From NCBI RefSeq assembly GCF_900156895.1, contig NZ_FTPD01000045.1:102629-166628 (forward strand): a DNA stretch of 64,000 bases, read 5' to 3'. Of the stretch, positions 24,927 through 33,072 are shown piece after piece. Origin of the DNA: Mesorhizobium prunaredense. GTDB lineage: Bacteria > Pseudomonadota > Alphaproteobacteria > Rhizobiales > Rhizobiaceae. The position numbers and the translations under genes were made by a program. The notes below the pieces were generated by a model, which worked only from the letters and a program-made list of their open reading frames with translations, did no database searches and was not told the DNA's origin. Every line of letters begins with the position of its first letter. Within the stretch, counting starts at the first letter, position 1.

Positions 24927-26795
24927 CTAGAGATAGGCTACCGACAGCGCCGGGACGGCGGCGATCAGCAACAGGCCGGCAAGCAACGCACCGAGGTAGG
25001 GCCAGATGGCGCTCATGGCCTCGTCGGGCGAGACGTCGCCGATCTTGCAGGCGATGTAGAAGCCGATGCCGATAGGCGGGGCCATAAGACCGATATTCAT
25101 CGCCGTCACGACGACCATCGAATAGTGCACGTCGTTGATGCCCAGCCGAGCGGCGATCGGAAACATGATCGGCGCCATCAGAACGATCGCTGGCAGACCT
25201 TCAAGGACGCAGCCGAGAACCATGAAGACGGCGATGGTGACGAGCATGAAGGAGAACCAGCCTCCCGGCAGGTCGGTCATGTAGATGGCCAGCTGGTTGG
25301 CGAAGCCGGTTTGCGTCAGCGCCCAGGCCATTGCTGAGGCGGTGCCGAGGATGAGCAGGATGGCGCCAGACAGCGCCGCCGTCTCGACCAGCATGGCGTA
25401 GAATTTCTTCGCGCCGATGCCGCCATAAAACAATGCGCCGATGACCAGCGCATAGAGCACGGCGATTGTGGAAACCTCGGTGGCGGTGGCGACGCCGCCG
25501 CCGACGGCGCCGCGGATCAGGAAGGGGAGCACCAGCGCGGGGGCGGAGACGAGCAGCGTCTTCCAGACAAGCGAGAACGGAGCGCGATGGACGCCTTCCA
25601 TGCTCTCGCCCGAAGCCTTCCAGCGCGCGAGCACCGCAAGGACGAGCAACAGAACCACGGCGATGACGAAGCCGCTGGTGAAAAGCGCGGCGATCGAAAC
25701 GCCGGCGACCGAGCCGAGCACAATCAGCACGATCGATGGCGGCACCGTATCGGCCATCGCAGCGCCGGTTGCGAGCAACGCGATCATCTCCTTGGGCTTG
25801 TGGCCGCGCCGCTTCATTTCGGGAAAAAGTGCCGGAGCGACAGTCGCCATGTCGGAAACCTTCGAACCGGAAATGCCCGAGACGAGGAACATCGAGCCCA
25901 GCAGCACGTAAGACATGCCGGCCTTCACATGGCCGAGCAGCGACGCCATGAATTCGACGATCGCCTTGCCCATGCCTGTCGCGTCGAGCACACAGCCGAG
26001 CAGAACGAAGATCGGCACCGACAGCAGGATGAGGCTCGACATCCCCTCGTCGATGCGGCCGACAAGCACGATCATCGGCACGTGCGTGCTGAAGGCGATG
26101 AAGGCGATCGTGCCGACGCCGAAACAGAAAGCGATCGGCACGCCGAGCAGAAGGCAGACCGCCACCACGCCGACGAGAAAGATGACGATGTTGGCGTAAC
26201 CGAGCGTGAGGAACAATGGCGAAAGCAGCCAGCCGAACACGGCCAGTGCAGCAATCACCGCGACAGCGGCGGCCAGGTTGGCGAGCGTCGCTGCGCGGAT
26301 CGCGTGGCCCACGGCGATAACCGACATCAATGCCAGCCCGGCGACAATTGCCGAGGCGCGGAAGCTCATCGGAATGTTGAGCGCCGCCGAGGTGACGTAC
26401 CACTCTTCCTGTACATACTGGCTCGCCGGCACGATCAGCGCGAGCAGCACCGTCGCCACCACGAGCAAAGCGAGGGCGTCCACGAAGTCGCGGCCGCGCT
26501 CGGGGATCAGGTTGAGGAAGATGGTAAGACGCAGATGCTCGTTGCGGTCGATGGCGATCGCCGAGCCGAGCATGGCGAGCCAGAGAAAGGAGATGGAAGC
26601 GGCCTCATCGATCCAGACGATCGGCAACGATAGCACGTAGCGCGAGATGACGCCGGCGAGCAGCAGACCGATGACGAAGACGAGCAGTATCGATGCCACC
26701 GCCTCGACCGGCCACATCAGCCGCGACCCTGGCCGCGCATCCAGCACCTCGGCCGGCGTGTCGACGATCATCGTGTTGTTGCTGGCGGCTGCCAT
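24927..26795 (-). CDS. TRAP transporter fused small+large permease (DctQM)
   Basis: A 622-residue membrane protein. Residues ~25-185 form the DctQ part (four segments, WIDEAASISFLWLAMLGSA). From ~190 the DctM part follows, with many membrane segments and the motifs VSGISGSKVSDMATVAP and ATGAAMADTVPPSIVL. The last motif set (MAPPIGIGFYIACKIG) is near the C-terminus. It imports a carboxylate using a sodium or proton gradient. It is the first gene of the catabolic operon, with two inverted repeats 107-163 bp upstream. Confidence 0.93.
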   Translation of the reverse strand: MAAASNNTMIVDTPAEVLDARPGSRLMWPVEAVASILLVFVIGLLLAGVISRYVLSLPIVWIDEAASISFLWLAMLGSAIAIDRNEHLRLTIFLNLIPERGRDFVDALALLVVATVLLALIVPASQYVQEEWYVTSAALNIPMSFRASAIVAGLALMSVIAVGHAIRAATLANLAAAVAVIAALAVFGWLLSPLFLTLGYANIVIFLVGVVAVCLLLGVPIAFCFGVGTIAFIAFSTHVPMIVLVGRIDEGMSSLILLSVPIFVLLGCVLDATGMGKAIVEFMASLLGHVKAGMSYVLLGSMFLVSGISGSKVSDMATVAPALFPEMKRRGHKPKEMIALLATGAAMADTVPPSIVLIVLGSVAGVSIAALFTSGFVIAVVLLLVLAVLARWKASGESMEGVHRAPFSLVWKTLLVSAPALVLPFLIRGAVGGGVATATEVSTIAVLYALVIGALFYGGIGAKKFYAMLVETAALSGAILLILGTASAMAWALTQTGFANQLAIYMTDLPGGWFSFMLVTIAVFMVLGCVLEGLPAIVLMAPIMFPIAARLGINDVHYSMVVVTAMNIGLMAPPIGIGFYIACKIGDVSPDEAMSAIWPYLGALLAGLLLIAAVPALSVAYL

Positions 26796-26901
26796 GCTTC
26801 AAGCTCCTCCACTCGGACCAGGCAACAACGCCTGCCTGAAACGCTCACGCCGAAATCGGAACAAAGCGATCTCCTCCCGCTCGTTCCAGATTTTTGCATA
26901 T

Positions 26902-26920
26902 TGGTCTATATCATGGACCA
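26902..26920. promoter_or_regulatory. inverted repeat TGGTC-N9-GACCA upstream of the TRAP operon
   Basis: The repeat sits in an AT-rich context, about 110 bp upstream of the first TRAP gene. Flanking bases extend the symmetry imperfectly (ATAT on both sides). It is a candidate operator for the IclR regulator encoded in the same operon, or for an unseen GntR-type regulator. Confidence 0.45.
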
Positions 26921-26932
26921 GATATTTCGCAT

Positions 26933-26958
26933 AACCGATTTTTGCCATGCAATCGGTT
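26933..26958. promoter_or_regulatory. inverted repeat AACCGATT-N10-AATCGGTT upstream of the TRAP operon
   Basis: A perfect 8-bp inverted repeat centred about 150 bp upstream of the first TRAP gene. No T-run follows, so it is not a terminator. It is more likely a regulator site paired with the repeat at 26902-26920. Confidence 0.45.
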
Positions 26959-27021
26959 GTATATCAGCGACTTGCGGCTAGAATGCGATCCATATTGTGG
27001 ATCGATGTAAGTCGCGACTAT

Positions 27022-27282
27022 TTATAGTTGCAACAAGACATGCAGCGGCGCAAGGGCGATCTCTCGATCACGCGCAATCGAGACGCCAGGTATCATCGAA
27101 TTCCATGCAGCTGCTTCGCTCGAGACGATCACTGTCGTTTGCGCGGCACGCGCGTGTGCCAGAACGGCCGCAAGCAAGTCCCGGTCGTTGCAGACATCGA
27201 TGTCGTCGATAAGGAGCACGGCCGCTGATCGGACCAGCGCTCGTGCGGCACGGATCCGGGCCCGCCCGTCGCAAAGACAGAA
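27022..27282 (-). pseudogene. possible remnant of an ABC-type ATPase (C-terminal part only)
   Basis: An 86-codon open stretch with no normal start (an in-frame stop is at 27283-27285). It reads LCDGRARIRAARALVRSAAV and then LLIDDIDVC, like a decayed LSGGQRARIALARAL signature followed by Walker B. The catalytic Glu is replaced (DD) and Walker A is absent. The remaining 27283-27393 holds nothing recognisable. Confidence 0.35.
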
Positions 27283-27393
27283 CTATATCTGGCGACCGGC
27301 AGATCCGCCCTGTGCAACCGATATAGCAGACCGGACCGATGCAAGAAGGCCTCTGCCCTGCCGCCAAACCGTGTTTCTCGGCTGGCGGGCTGT

Positions 27394-27798
27394 TCAGGCG
27401 CCCGGTGCGATCAGTTTCAGCGATGGAAAATAGGTGCGGTAGCGGCCGACGTCGCGGGTGAGCAGCGGCAGTCCATCGACGGCCGCATGGGCGCCAATGA
27501 AGAAGTCAGGCAGCACACCAGTGCGCGATCCGCCCGATTTGCGATACTGCGTAAAGACCTTTCCGGCGAGGAACAGTGCTGCCCGGGGCATCGGAGCCAT
27601 TTGGAGACCGGCTTCGTCAAGGAACGCGTCGATACTCTCGATGCGGTCATAGCGGACGGCAAGTTCGGCATAGACCGCATCGTTGATCAACAACGGCCCG
27701 TTGAGGCTTGCCGCCTCAAGCCGGGCGATCGACCAATCCGCCCAGTTCGCATCGTCCGTGACAAGATCGAGCAAAACGTTGGTGTCGACCAGCGTCAC
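27394..27798 (-). CDS. vapC: VapC-type PIN-domain toxin (ribonuclease)
   Basis: A 134-residue PIN-domain RNase. The four acidic metal ligands are in place: D5 (VDTNVLLD), E45, D98 (LPDFFIGAHA) and D116 (LLTRDVGRY). VapC toxins cleave tRNA or rRNA. It overlaps the antitoxin gene by 4 bp (ATGA-type coupling), antitoxin first, as usual. Confidence 0.92.
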   Translation of the reverse strand: MTLVDTNVLLDLVTDDANWADWSIARLEAASLNGPLLINDAVYAELAVRYDRIESIDAFLDEAGLQMAPMPRAALFLAGKVFTQYRKSGGSRTGVLPDFFIGAHAAVDGLPLLTRDVGRYRTYFPSLKLIAPGA

Positions 27799-28028
27799 GC
27801 GTCGCCACGCGTCAGTGCCATGATCGCGTCGGTGTCGAGTCCCTTGCCGGCATGGCCGCGCAATTTCGCGAAGCGGCTCGCGGGCTGCTTCTTGTCACTA
27901 CGCACAATCACCACATTGCCGTCATCGGTGCGGCGGAAATCAACCTTGCTGCCCGGAACGATTCCGAGCAGGTCCCGGACCGGCTTCGGGATGGTCACCT
28001 GTCCTTTGGCTGTGACTGTGCTGGTCAT
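27795..28028 (-). CDS. vapB: VapB-type antitoxin, AbrB/SpoVT fold
   Basis: A 77-residue protein. Residues 1-45 form a swapped-hairpin AbrB DNA-binding domain (TAKGQVTIPKPVRDLLGI) and the C-terminal tail (SRFAKLRGHAGKGLDTDAIM) binds and blocks the toxin. The ATG at 28028 has AAGGTG upstream. It should repress its own operon through the two palindromes at 28037-28070. Confidence 0.92.
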   Translation of the reverse strand: MTSTVTAKGQVTIPKPVRDLLGIVPGSKVDFRRTDDGNVVIVRSDKKQPASRFAKLRGHAGKGLDTDAIMALTRGDA

Positions 28029-28036
28029 CTTGCACC

Positions 28037-28070
28037 TTGGTAATACCAATTTTCCACAAGGTATTACCTT
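28037..28070. promoter_or_regulatory. double palindromic operator of the vapBC operon
   Basis: Two 13-bp palindromes, TTGGTAATACCAA (28037-28049) and AAGGTATTACCTT (28058-28070), have centres 21 bp apart, i.e. two helical turns. They end 9 bp before the antitoxin start codon. They share a GGTAwTACC core, as expected for cooperative VapB/VapBC binding. Confidence 0.75.
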
Positions 28071-28185
28071 GTCGACCGAATTTCAACCTCCGCAAACGGC
28101 TGCCAAAGCCGTGATTTTGTGACTTGTTTTCCCAGGCGCGCCTGTCGACGTCGCAATCCGCAGGCACGCACCCTATCTACGCCGC

Positions 28186-29130
28186 ATGAATGACATCACG
28201 AACAGACGCGCGCTTCTACTCATCAATCCAAAGGCACGACGCGGGCAGGAATCCATCGCACCGGTCGTCGAGCGGCTGGAAGCCGGAGGGCTCCGCGTCA
28301 GCGTCGAGACATTTGAGGCGCTGCCCGAAATAGCACGCGACATCGTGCGCCTTCGCCATAGGGCCGATCTTGTGATCGTGTGCGGCGGCGATGGCTCGGT
28401 GTCCTCGGCGGCGGTCGCGGTTATGGAAAGCGGGCTGCCGATGGGCATCATTCCGATGGGGACGGCGAACGATCTGGCGCGCACCCTCGAAATTCCGTTG
28501 GATCTTGGGAAGGCGGCCGACGTGATAGTAGAGGGCGGAAGACGTCTGATCGATATCGGGACCGTCAATGGTCACGCTTTCTTCAACGTCGCGAGCATCG
28601 GCCTCAGCACCGATCTTGCCCAGGGGCTGGATCCGGCGCTGAAGAAGCGTTTCGGCAGGTTTGGCTATGCCTTGGCGGCCATGAAAGTGTTGACCAAGGC
28701 CCGCCACTTCGAAGCAAGGATTACCGAAAAGGGCGCAACGACCGAAGTCGAGACCTACCAGATAGCGGTCGGCAACGGCCGCCACTATGGCGGCGGCAAC
28801 GTCGTTGAGGAGACCGCGGAGATCGATGACGGCCATCTCGACCTGTACAGCCTGGAAATGACGAATCTCTGGAAAATGGCGCTCTTGTTGCGCTCGTTCC
28901 GCTCCGGCACGCACGGCGCCTGGAGCGAGGTTCGCACGGCCAGATGTGTCGAGTTCGACATCGAGACGAAAAGGCCGATGCCGGTGAACACTGACGGTGA
29001 GATCGTGACCTCGACCCCGGCGCATTTCAAGGTCCACCCGAAGGCGATTTCGGTGTTCGCGCCTGCCGCGGCGCGCATACAGCCCCGCACAAAGGTGCCT
29101 GGTGACGCGGTCAGCGCAAACAGCAGCTAG
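28186..29130 (+). CDS. lipid kinase of the diacylglycerol kinase/YegS family
   Basis: A 314-residue DAGK-catalytic-domain protein, soluble and without a signal peptide. Motifs are LLLINPKARRG at the N-terminus, VVCGGDGS-type (VIVCGGDGSVSSAA) and IIPMGTANDLART. The C-terminal DagK half has YGGGNVVEETAEIDDGHLDL. It would phosphorylate a membrane lipid such as diacylglycerol. It stands alone. Confidence 0.9.
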   Translation: MNDITNRRALLLINPKARRGQESIAPVVERLEAGGLRVSVETFEALPEIARDIVRLRHRADLVIVCGGDGSVSSAAVAVMESGLPMGIIPMGTANDLARTLEIPLDLGKAADVIVEGGRRLIDIGTVNGHAFFNVASIGLSTDLAQGLDPALKKRFGRFGYALAAMKVLTKARHFEARITEKGATTEVETYQIAVGNGRHYGGGNVVEETAEIDDGHLDLYSLEMTNLWKMALLLRSFRSGTHGAWSEVRTARCVEFDIETKRPMPVNTDGEIVTSTPAHFKVHPKAISVFAPAAARIQPRTKVPGDAVSANSS

Positions 29131-29260
29131 ACCGGCGATCAAGCGCGCGTCGAATCCAACCGCCTGCGGTCATCTCTCGATCAGGAGTCGGCGCCCTCTG
29201 GACGAACGACGCGGGTTGATCGGGCAACAGCAACATAGCCTTCCGGGCATGTCCTTTTGA

Positions 29261-29779
29261 TCACTGCTTGAGGAACGCGCCCGTGTAGGTCTGGCCGGCA
29301 AGCCTGACGGTTCCGGCCAGGGTTCTGTCGGGCCGCATGACAAAACTGACGTCTGCGCCATTCGGTAGGCGCTCAAGCTTCAACGTAGTCCCCACAATTT
29401 TTCCAGTGCCGGCGGCCTCTCCTGGATGGTTGTCGCCCAGAGTTCCCCACGCATAGGTGACCGTCACCTTGCCATTGGAAGAAATCGTCTGAACAGCAAG
29501 TTTGGCGTCATACATCCCATCCAATCGTCCAGCCCATAGACCCGAAAAAGCAGCATATTTTGTCGGGACGGTCTTGGCAGGCGGAGTGACCGCCACGGAT
29601 TGATCAATAATTGCCGAGCCGGAAGGAACAGCGGCAGGATCCGAGGCGGTTTGGGCAGGAATGGGTCCAGGTTCTAACGCAGGTTCGAGAGTGGGTCGCG
29701 GCGTTTCAGGAGCCGATTGGCACGCGGTTATGGCAAGCGCCGCGAAGCCAAGCATTGCGTTGCACATTCGGCGTGCCAT
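29261..29779 (-). CDS. predicted lipoprotein of unknown function
   Basis: A 172-residue protein. A lipoprotein signal peptide ends in the lipobox AITAC with Cys at residue 20. A Pro/Ala-rich linker (about residues 22-75) is followed by a compact beta-rich domain from YAAFSGLWAGRLDGMYDAKL to the end. No family is recognised. A second Met five codons in (MCNAML) could also be the start. Confidence 0.7.
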   Translation of the reverse strand: MARRMCNAMLGFAALAITACQSAPETPRPTLEPALEPGPIPAQTASDPAAVPSGSAIIDQSVAVTPPAKTVPTKYAAFSGLWAGRLDGMYDAKLAVQTISSNGKVTVTYAWGTLGDNHPGEAAGTGKIVGTTLKLERLPNGADVSFVMRPDRTLAGTVRLAGQTYTGAFLKQ

Positions 29780-29908
29780 CTTCTGGTGCCCCAGCCATCT
29801 CTAAATCTAGCGCAGGCTAACCTTATCGCGCGTTTTCATGACCTCTGTCTACCCAAGGCAGCGGTCGTGAGTGAATGCCTCCATTCGTAGCCCAAGTAGC
29901 CGCAATAG

Positions 29909-29967
29909 CGATAGAAAATGTTTTTTATTCAAACATTTACGCCAGAACTTTAATCTATCTTCTATCG
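29909..29967. repeat. nested inverted repeats in the 29780-29990 intergenic gap
   Basis: The outer arms are CGATAGAA (29909-29916) and TTCTATCG (29960-29967). The inner arms are AAATGTTT (29916-29923) and AAACATTT (29931-29938) with a 7-nt loop. The element is AT-rich and lies between the end of the iron ABC operon and the lipoprotein gene. It could be a weak terminator or a regulatory site. Confidence 0.4.
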
Positions 29968-29990
29968 TTTTGGCTTTCGACCGCAGCTGC

Positions 29991-30776
29991 CTAAGCTGCT
30001 ATCGATGCAGCCGCTGCCGTTTCGGCCGCGACGCCGTCCACCATGACATGACCGATGCCCCGCGAGCAGCGCTCGATTCTCGCCTCGACGCGGTACACAT
30101 CACGCAAAAGCGCCGGCGTAACGACCTCTTCCGGCGTGCCGCAGGCGACCATCCGCCCCTCGGCGATGACGATGCATTTGTCAGCGAAGCGCAGGGCCTG
30201 ATTGAGGTCGTGAATTGCGATCAGCACCGCAATCCCGTGCTTGCGCGCAAGCCCGCGCATGAAGCTCAGCACCTCGACCTGCCGGTGCAAGTCAAGCGCG
30301 GACGTCGGCTCGTCCATCAGCAGGATTTCAGGTTCGCGAGCCAGGGTCTGGGCAATGCTTACCACCTGCCTTTGCCCGCCGCTCAATTCTCCGACGTTGC
30401 GAAAGGCAAGATCCGAGATGCTGAGCGCGGCCAGGATGCCGTCTATGAGTGCGAGGTCGCCGTCGCTGACCGACCAGGCCGAGCCCTGCTTGCGGGCGAG
30501 CAGGATCGATTCATAGACGGTCAGCACCGCGTTGGCTGCCGTATCCTGCGGCATATAGCAGATGCCGTCCGGTCCCTTCAGCGCTCCCTCGAGGCAGACG
30601 CGTCCCGGGCCCTTCAGAAGTCCTGCGATGCGCTTGAACAGCGTCGACTTGCCCGCTGCGTTGGGCCCGATCACGGCGACAACCTCGCCACCCCGGAAAA
30701 TGGGAGTTGAAACATCCGAAAGGACGAGCCGCGCCCCGTGGAAGGCTCCGAGGCCATCGAGCCTGATCGTTACCAT
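29991..30776 (-). CDS. iron-siderophore-type ABC importer ATPase (FecE-like)
   Basis: A 261-residue ATPase with Walker A GPNAAGKST, signature LSGGQRQVVSIAQ, Walker B LLMDEPTSALD and switch His in AIHDLNQALRF. It is the last gene of a three-gene binding-protein/permease/ATPase operon and overlaps the permease stop by 7 bp. It likely powers uptake of ferric siderophore, haem or a related metal chelate. Confidence 0.9.
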   Translation of the reverse strand: MVTIRLDGLGAFHGARLVLSDVSTPIFRGGEVVAVIGPNAAGKSTLFKRIAGLLKGPGRVCLEGALKGPDGICYMPQDTAANAVLTVYESILLARKQGSAWSVSDGDLALIDGILAALSISDLAFRNVGELSGGQRQVVSIAQTLAREPEILLMDEPTSALDLHRQVEVLSFMRGLARKHGIAVLIAIHDLNQALRFADKCIVIAEGRMVACGTPEEVVTPALLRDVYRVEARIERCSRGIGHVMVDGVAAETAAAASIAA

Positions 30777-31837
30777 GAGCGCCTCACATTCGAGAGGATC
30801 AGCGAGATGAAGAAGGGAATGCCGATAAGCGAGGTGACGATGCCGATCGGGAAGATCGTGCCTGGAACGAGCGACTTGCTGGCAACTGAACTCGCCGAAA
30901 GGATGAGCGCCCCCGAAAGCGCCGAGGCGGGCAGGAAGAAGCGCTGATCTTCTCCGATCAGCATGCGGGCGATGTGCGGACCGACGAGCCCGATGAAGCC
31001 GATCGTGCCGACGAAGGCGACGGGAATGGCAGCAAGGAGGCTCACCATCATCATGGTTTCGAGCCTAAGGCGTGCGACCTTGACGCCAAAGCTCGCGGCC
31101 TTGTCTTCGCCCAGCCGCAGCGCCGTCAGCGCCCAGGCGCGGCGCACGAATATCGGAAGTGTTGCGAGAAGGATGAGGCTGGTGATGATGAGCTTGGGCC
31201 ATGTGGCTTTGGTGAGGCTTCCCATCGTCCAGAACACGACCGCGGCGAGCGCCTGCTCGGAGGAAAGATACTGGACGAGCGACACCAGCGCATTGAAGGT
31301 GAATACGAGCGCGATGCCGAGAAGCACGATGGTTTCGACCGTCACGCCGCGCTTGAGACTGAGCAGGTGGATGGCGAGCGCGGTCAGCATCGCCACCACG
31401 AAGGCGTTGAGCGGCACGATATATTCGATCGCGGCCGGGATCAGCGCGACGCCGAAGGCGAGCGCGAGCGCTGCGCCAAAGCTGGCCGCCGCCGAAATGC
31501 CGAGCGTGAACGGGCTGGCGAGCGGATTGTTGAGGATCGTCTGCATCTGCGCACCGGCGACCGACAGTGCTGCGCCGACGACCACTGCCATCAGCGCGAT
31601 GGGAAGCCGGATGTCCCACAACACGACGCGCACCTGAAGCGGCACGCTGCCGGGAGAAACCAGGGCGAGCACCACCTGGTCGAGGCTATAGCTTGCGGGT
31701 CCGAGCGCGAGGTCGATGCAGAGGCTCAGGAGCAGCGCCACGGCGAGCCCCGCCAAGATCAGCTGCTTGCGCAGAACAAGGGCGCGGTAGAGCCCGCGCC
31801 CGTGTTTGGCTGACAGTGCGGCCGGTTCACTGCTCAT
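30770..31837 (-). CDS. iron-siderophore-type ABC importer permease (FecCD family)
   Basis: A 355-residue permease with about ten membrane segments. The FecCD signature is visible: LPIALMAVVVGAALSVAGAQ, NNPLASPFTLGISAAASFGA and GFIGLVGPHIARMLIGEDQR. Only one permease gene is present, so a homodimer is expected. Its start overlaps the end of the binding-protein gene by 11 bp. Confidence 0.92.
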   Translation of the reverse strand: MSSEPAALSAKHGRGLYRALVLRKQLILAGLAVALLLSLCIDLALGPASYSLDQVVLALVSPGSVPLQVRVVLWDIRLPIALMAVVVGAALSVAGAQMQTILNNPLASPFTLGISAAASFGAALALAFGVALIPAAIEYIVPLNAFVVAMLTALAIHLLSLKRGVTVETIVLLGIALVFTFNALVSLVQYLSSEQALAAVVFWTMGSLTKATWPKLIITSLILLATLPIFVRRAWALTALRLGEDKAASFGVKVARLRLETMMMVSLLAAIPVAFVGTIGFIGLVGPHIARMLIGEDQRFFLPASALSGALILSASSVASKSLVPGTIFPIGIVTSLIGIPFFISLILSNVRRSW

Positions 31838-32957
31838 CGGAGAGCGAGACCCAATGGCCGGGCCTGTACCCGACCGGCAGGAACTTCTCGTGCAACTCCT
31901 TGAAGGTGGCCTCGGCGTCGAGATCGGTGAACAGGTCGGGGTGCAGCCATTTGGCCATCTGCTGTATGGCGACGAACTGATAGGGGCTGTTGTAGAACTG
32001 GTGCCAGATGGCGTGGACCTGCCCGTTCTCCACCGCCTTGATGCCGGTTAGCGCGGGCCGCTCGGTCAGGCCCTTGAGTTTCTTCAGTGCCGCCGCTTCG
32101 TCGGCGCCGGGACCGACGCCGACCCATTTGCCGCCCGGCACATAGGCCTCCCAATTGCCGCCCGTCACAATCACCTGGTCGGGATCGCTGGCGATGATCT
32201 GTTCGGGATTGAGCGCGCCAAACGTGCCCGGGATCAGGCCGGCCGCGATATTGGCCCCGCCGGCCATGTCGACGAACTTGCCAAAATTGTCGTTGCCGAA
32301 GCTCATGCAGCAATCATCGGAATAGCCCCCGGCGCGATCGATGAACACGGTCGGGCGCTTTGGATCCTTCTCTGCGATCACATCGGTGACGCGCGCGATC
32401 TGAGCCGCGCGGTAGGCGATGAACGCTTCGGCCCGCTGTTCCTGGCCAAGCAGCTTGCCGATCAGGCGCATGCTCGGCTCGGTGTTGGTGAAGGGTTGCT
32501 CGCGGAAATCGACATAGACCACCGGAATGCCGACGGCGGCGAGCTTCTCGATATATTGCGCGTCCTCGGTTGCCTGCTTGGACTCGATGTTCATGATCAT
32601 CACGTCCGGGTCAAGCGCAATGGCCTGCTCGATGTCGAAGGTGCCGTCCTTGAAACCGCCGAAGGTCGGTATCGCCGCCATCGACGGGAATTTTTCCAGA
32701 TAGACGGCGTAATTGTCGGGATCGGCCTGGGAGAAATCCTCGCGCCAGCCAACAATGCGCTTGAAGGGGTTGTCGGTATCGAGCGCGGCGATCAGGTAGA
32801 TCTGCCGGCCTTCGCCGAGAATGACGTTCTCGACCGGCGTCTTCACCTCGACCTTGCGGCCGGCAATGTCGGTGACGGTTTCGGCGCGCGCGCCGTGGGT
32901 TAACGGTATGGAGGCCGCGAGGGCGACCGCGGCCGCGAATATCGACTTCAAGATCAT
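31827..32957 (-). CDS. periplasmic iron-chelate-type substrate-binding protein (FecB/TroA-like fold)
   Basis: A 376-residue secreted protein with a signal peptide ending at GARA (residue ~25). The Peripla_BP_2 fold opens with VTDIAGRKVEVKTPVENVIL. Unusual features are a vicinal CysCys pair in YSDDCCMSFGNDNFG and a Trp/His-containing C-terminus. It is the first gene of the operon and diverges from a methyltransferase gene, with an iron-box-like site between. Confidence 0.88.
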   Translation of the reverse strand: MILKSIFAAAVALAASIPLTHGARAETVTDIAGRKVEVKTPVENVILGEGRQIYLIAALDTDNPFKRIVGWREDFSQADPDNYAVYLEKFPSMAAIPTFGGFKDGTFDIEQAIALDPDVMIMNIESKQATEDAQYIEKLAAVGIPVVYVDFREQPFTNTEPSMRLIGKLLGQEQRAEAFIAYRAAQIARVTDVIAEKDPKRPTVFIDRAGGYSDDCCMSFGNDNFGKFVDMAGGANIAAGLIPGTFGALNPEQIIASDPDQVIVTGGNWEAYVPGGKWVGVGPGADEAAALKKLKGLTERPALTGIKAVENGQVHAIWHQFYNSPYQFVAIQQMAKWLHPDLFTDLDAEATFKELHEKFLPVGYRPGHWVSLSDEQ

Positions 32958-33000
32958 TGGGCTCTCGCAATTCAGTTTACCGGCCCGGCTTTAGAAAACA

Positions 33001-33015
33001 TGAATTGTATAATCA
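33001..33015. promoter_or_regulatory. RirA-type iron-responsive box (TGA-N9-TCA)
   Basis: TGA-ATTGTATAA-TCA lies 44 bp upstream of the iron-binding-protein gene and 58 bp upstream of the divergent methyltransferase. It matches the rhizobial IRO motif TGA-N9-TCA bound by RirA. It overlaps a second symmetric element, ATAAT-N5-ATTAT, at 33009-33023. Confidence 0.55.
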
Positions 33016-33072
33016 AGAATTATCTTTTAGAGCAATTCCAATGTACCGCTTTAGGGGAGAGCGTTTCGGGCA

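Noticed and set aside
32985..33000. An Irr (ICE) box near the iron importer, from TTTAGAA at about 32991
   Set aside because: Only one half-site is present; the matching TTCTAAA half is missing.
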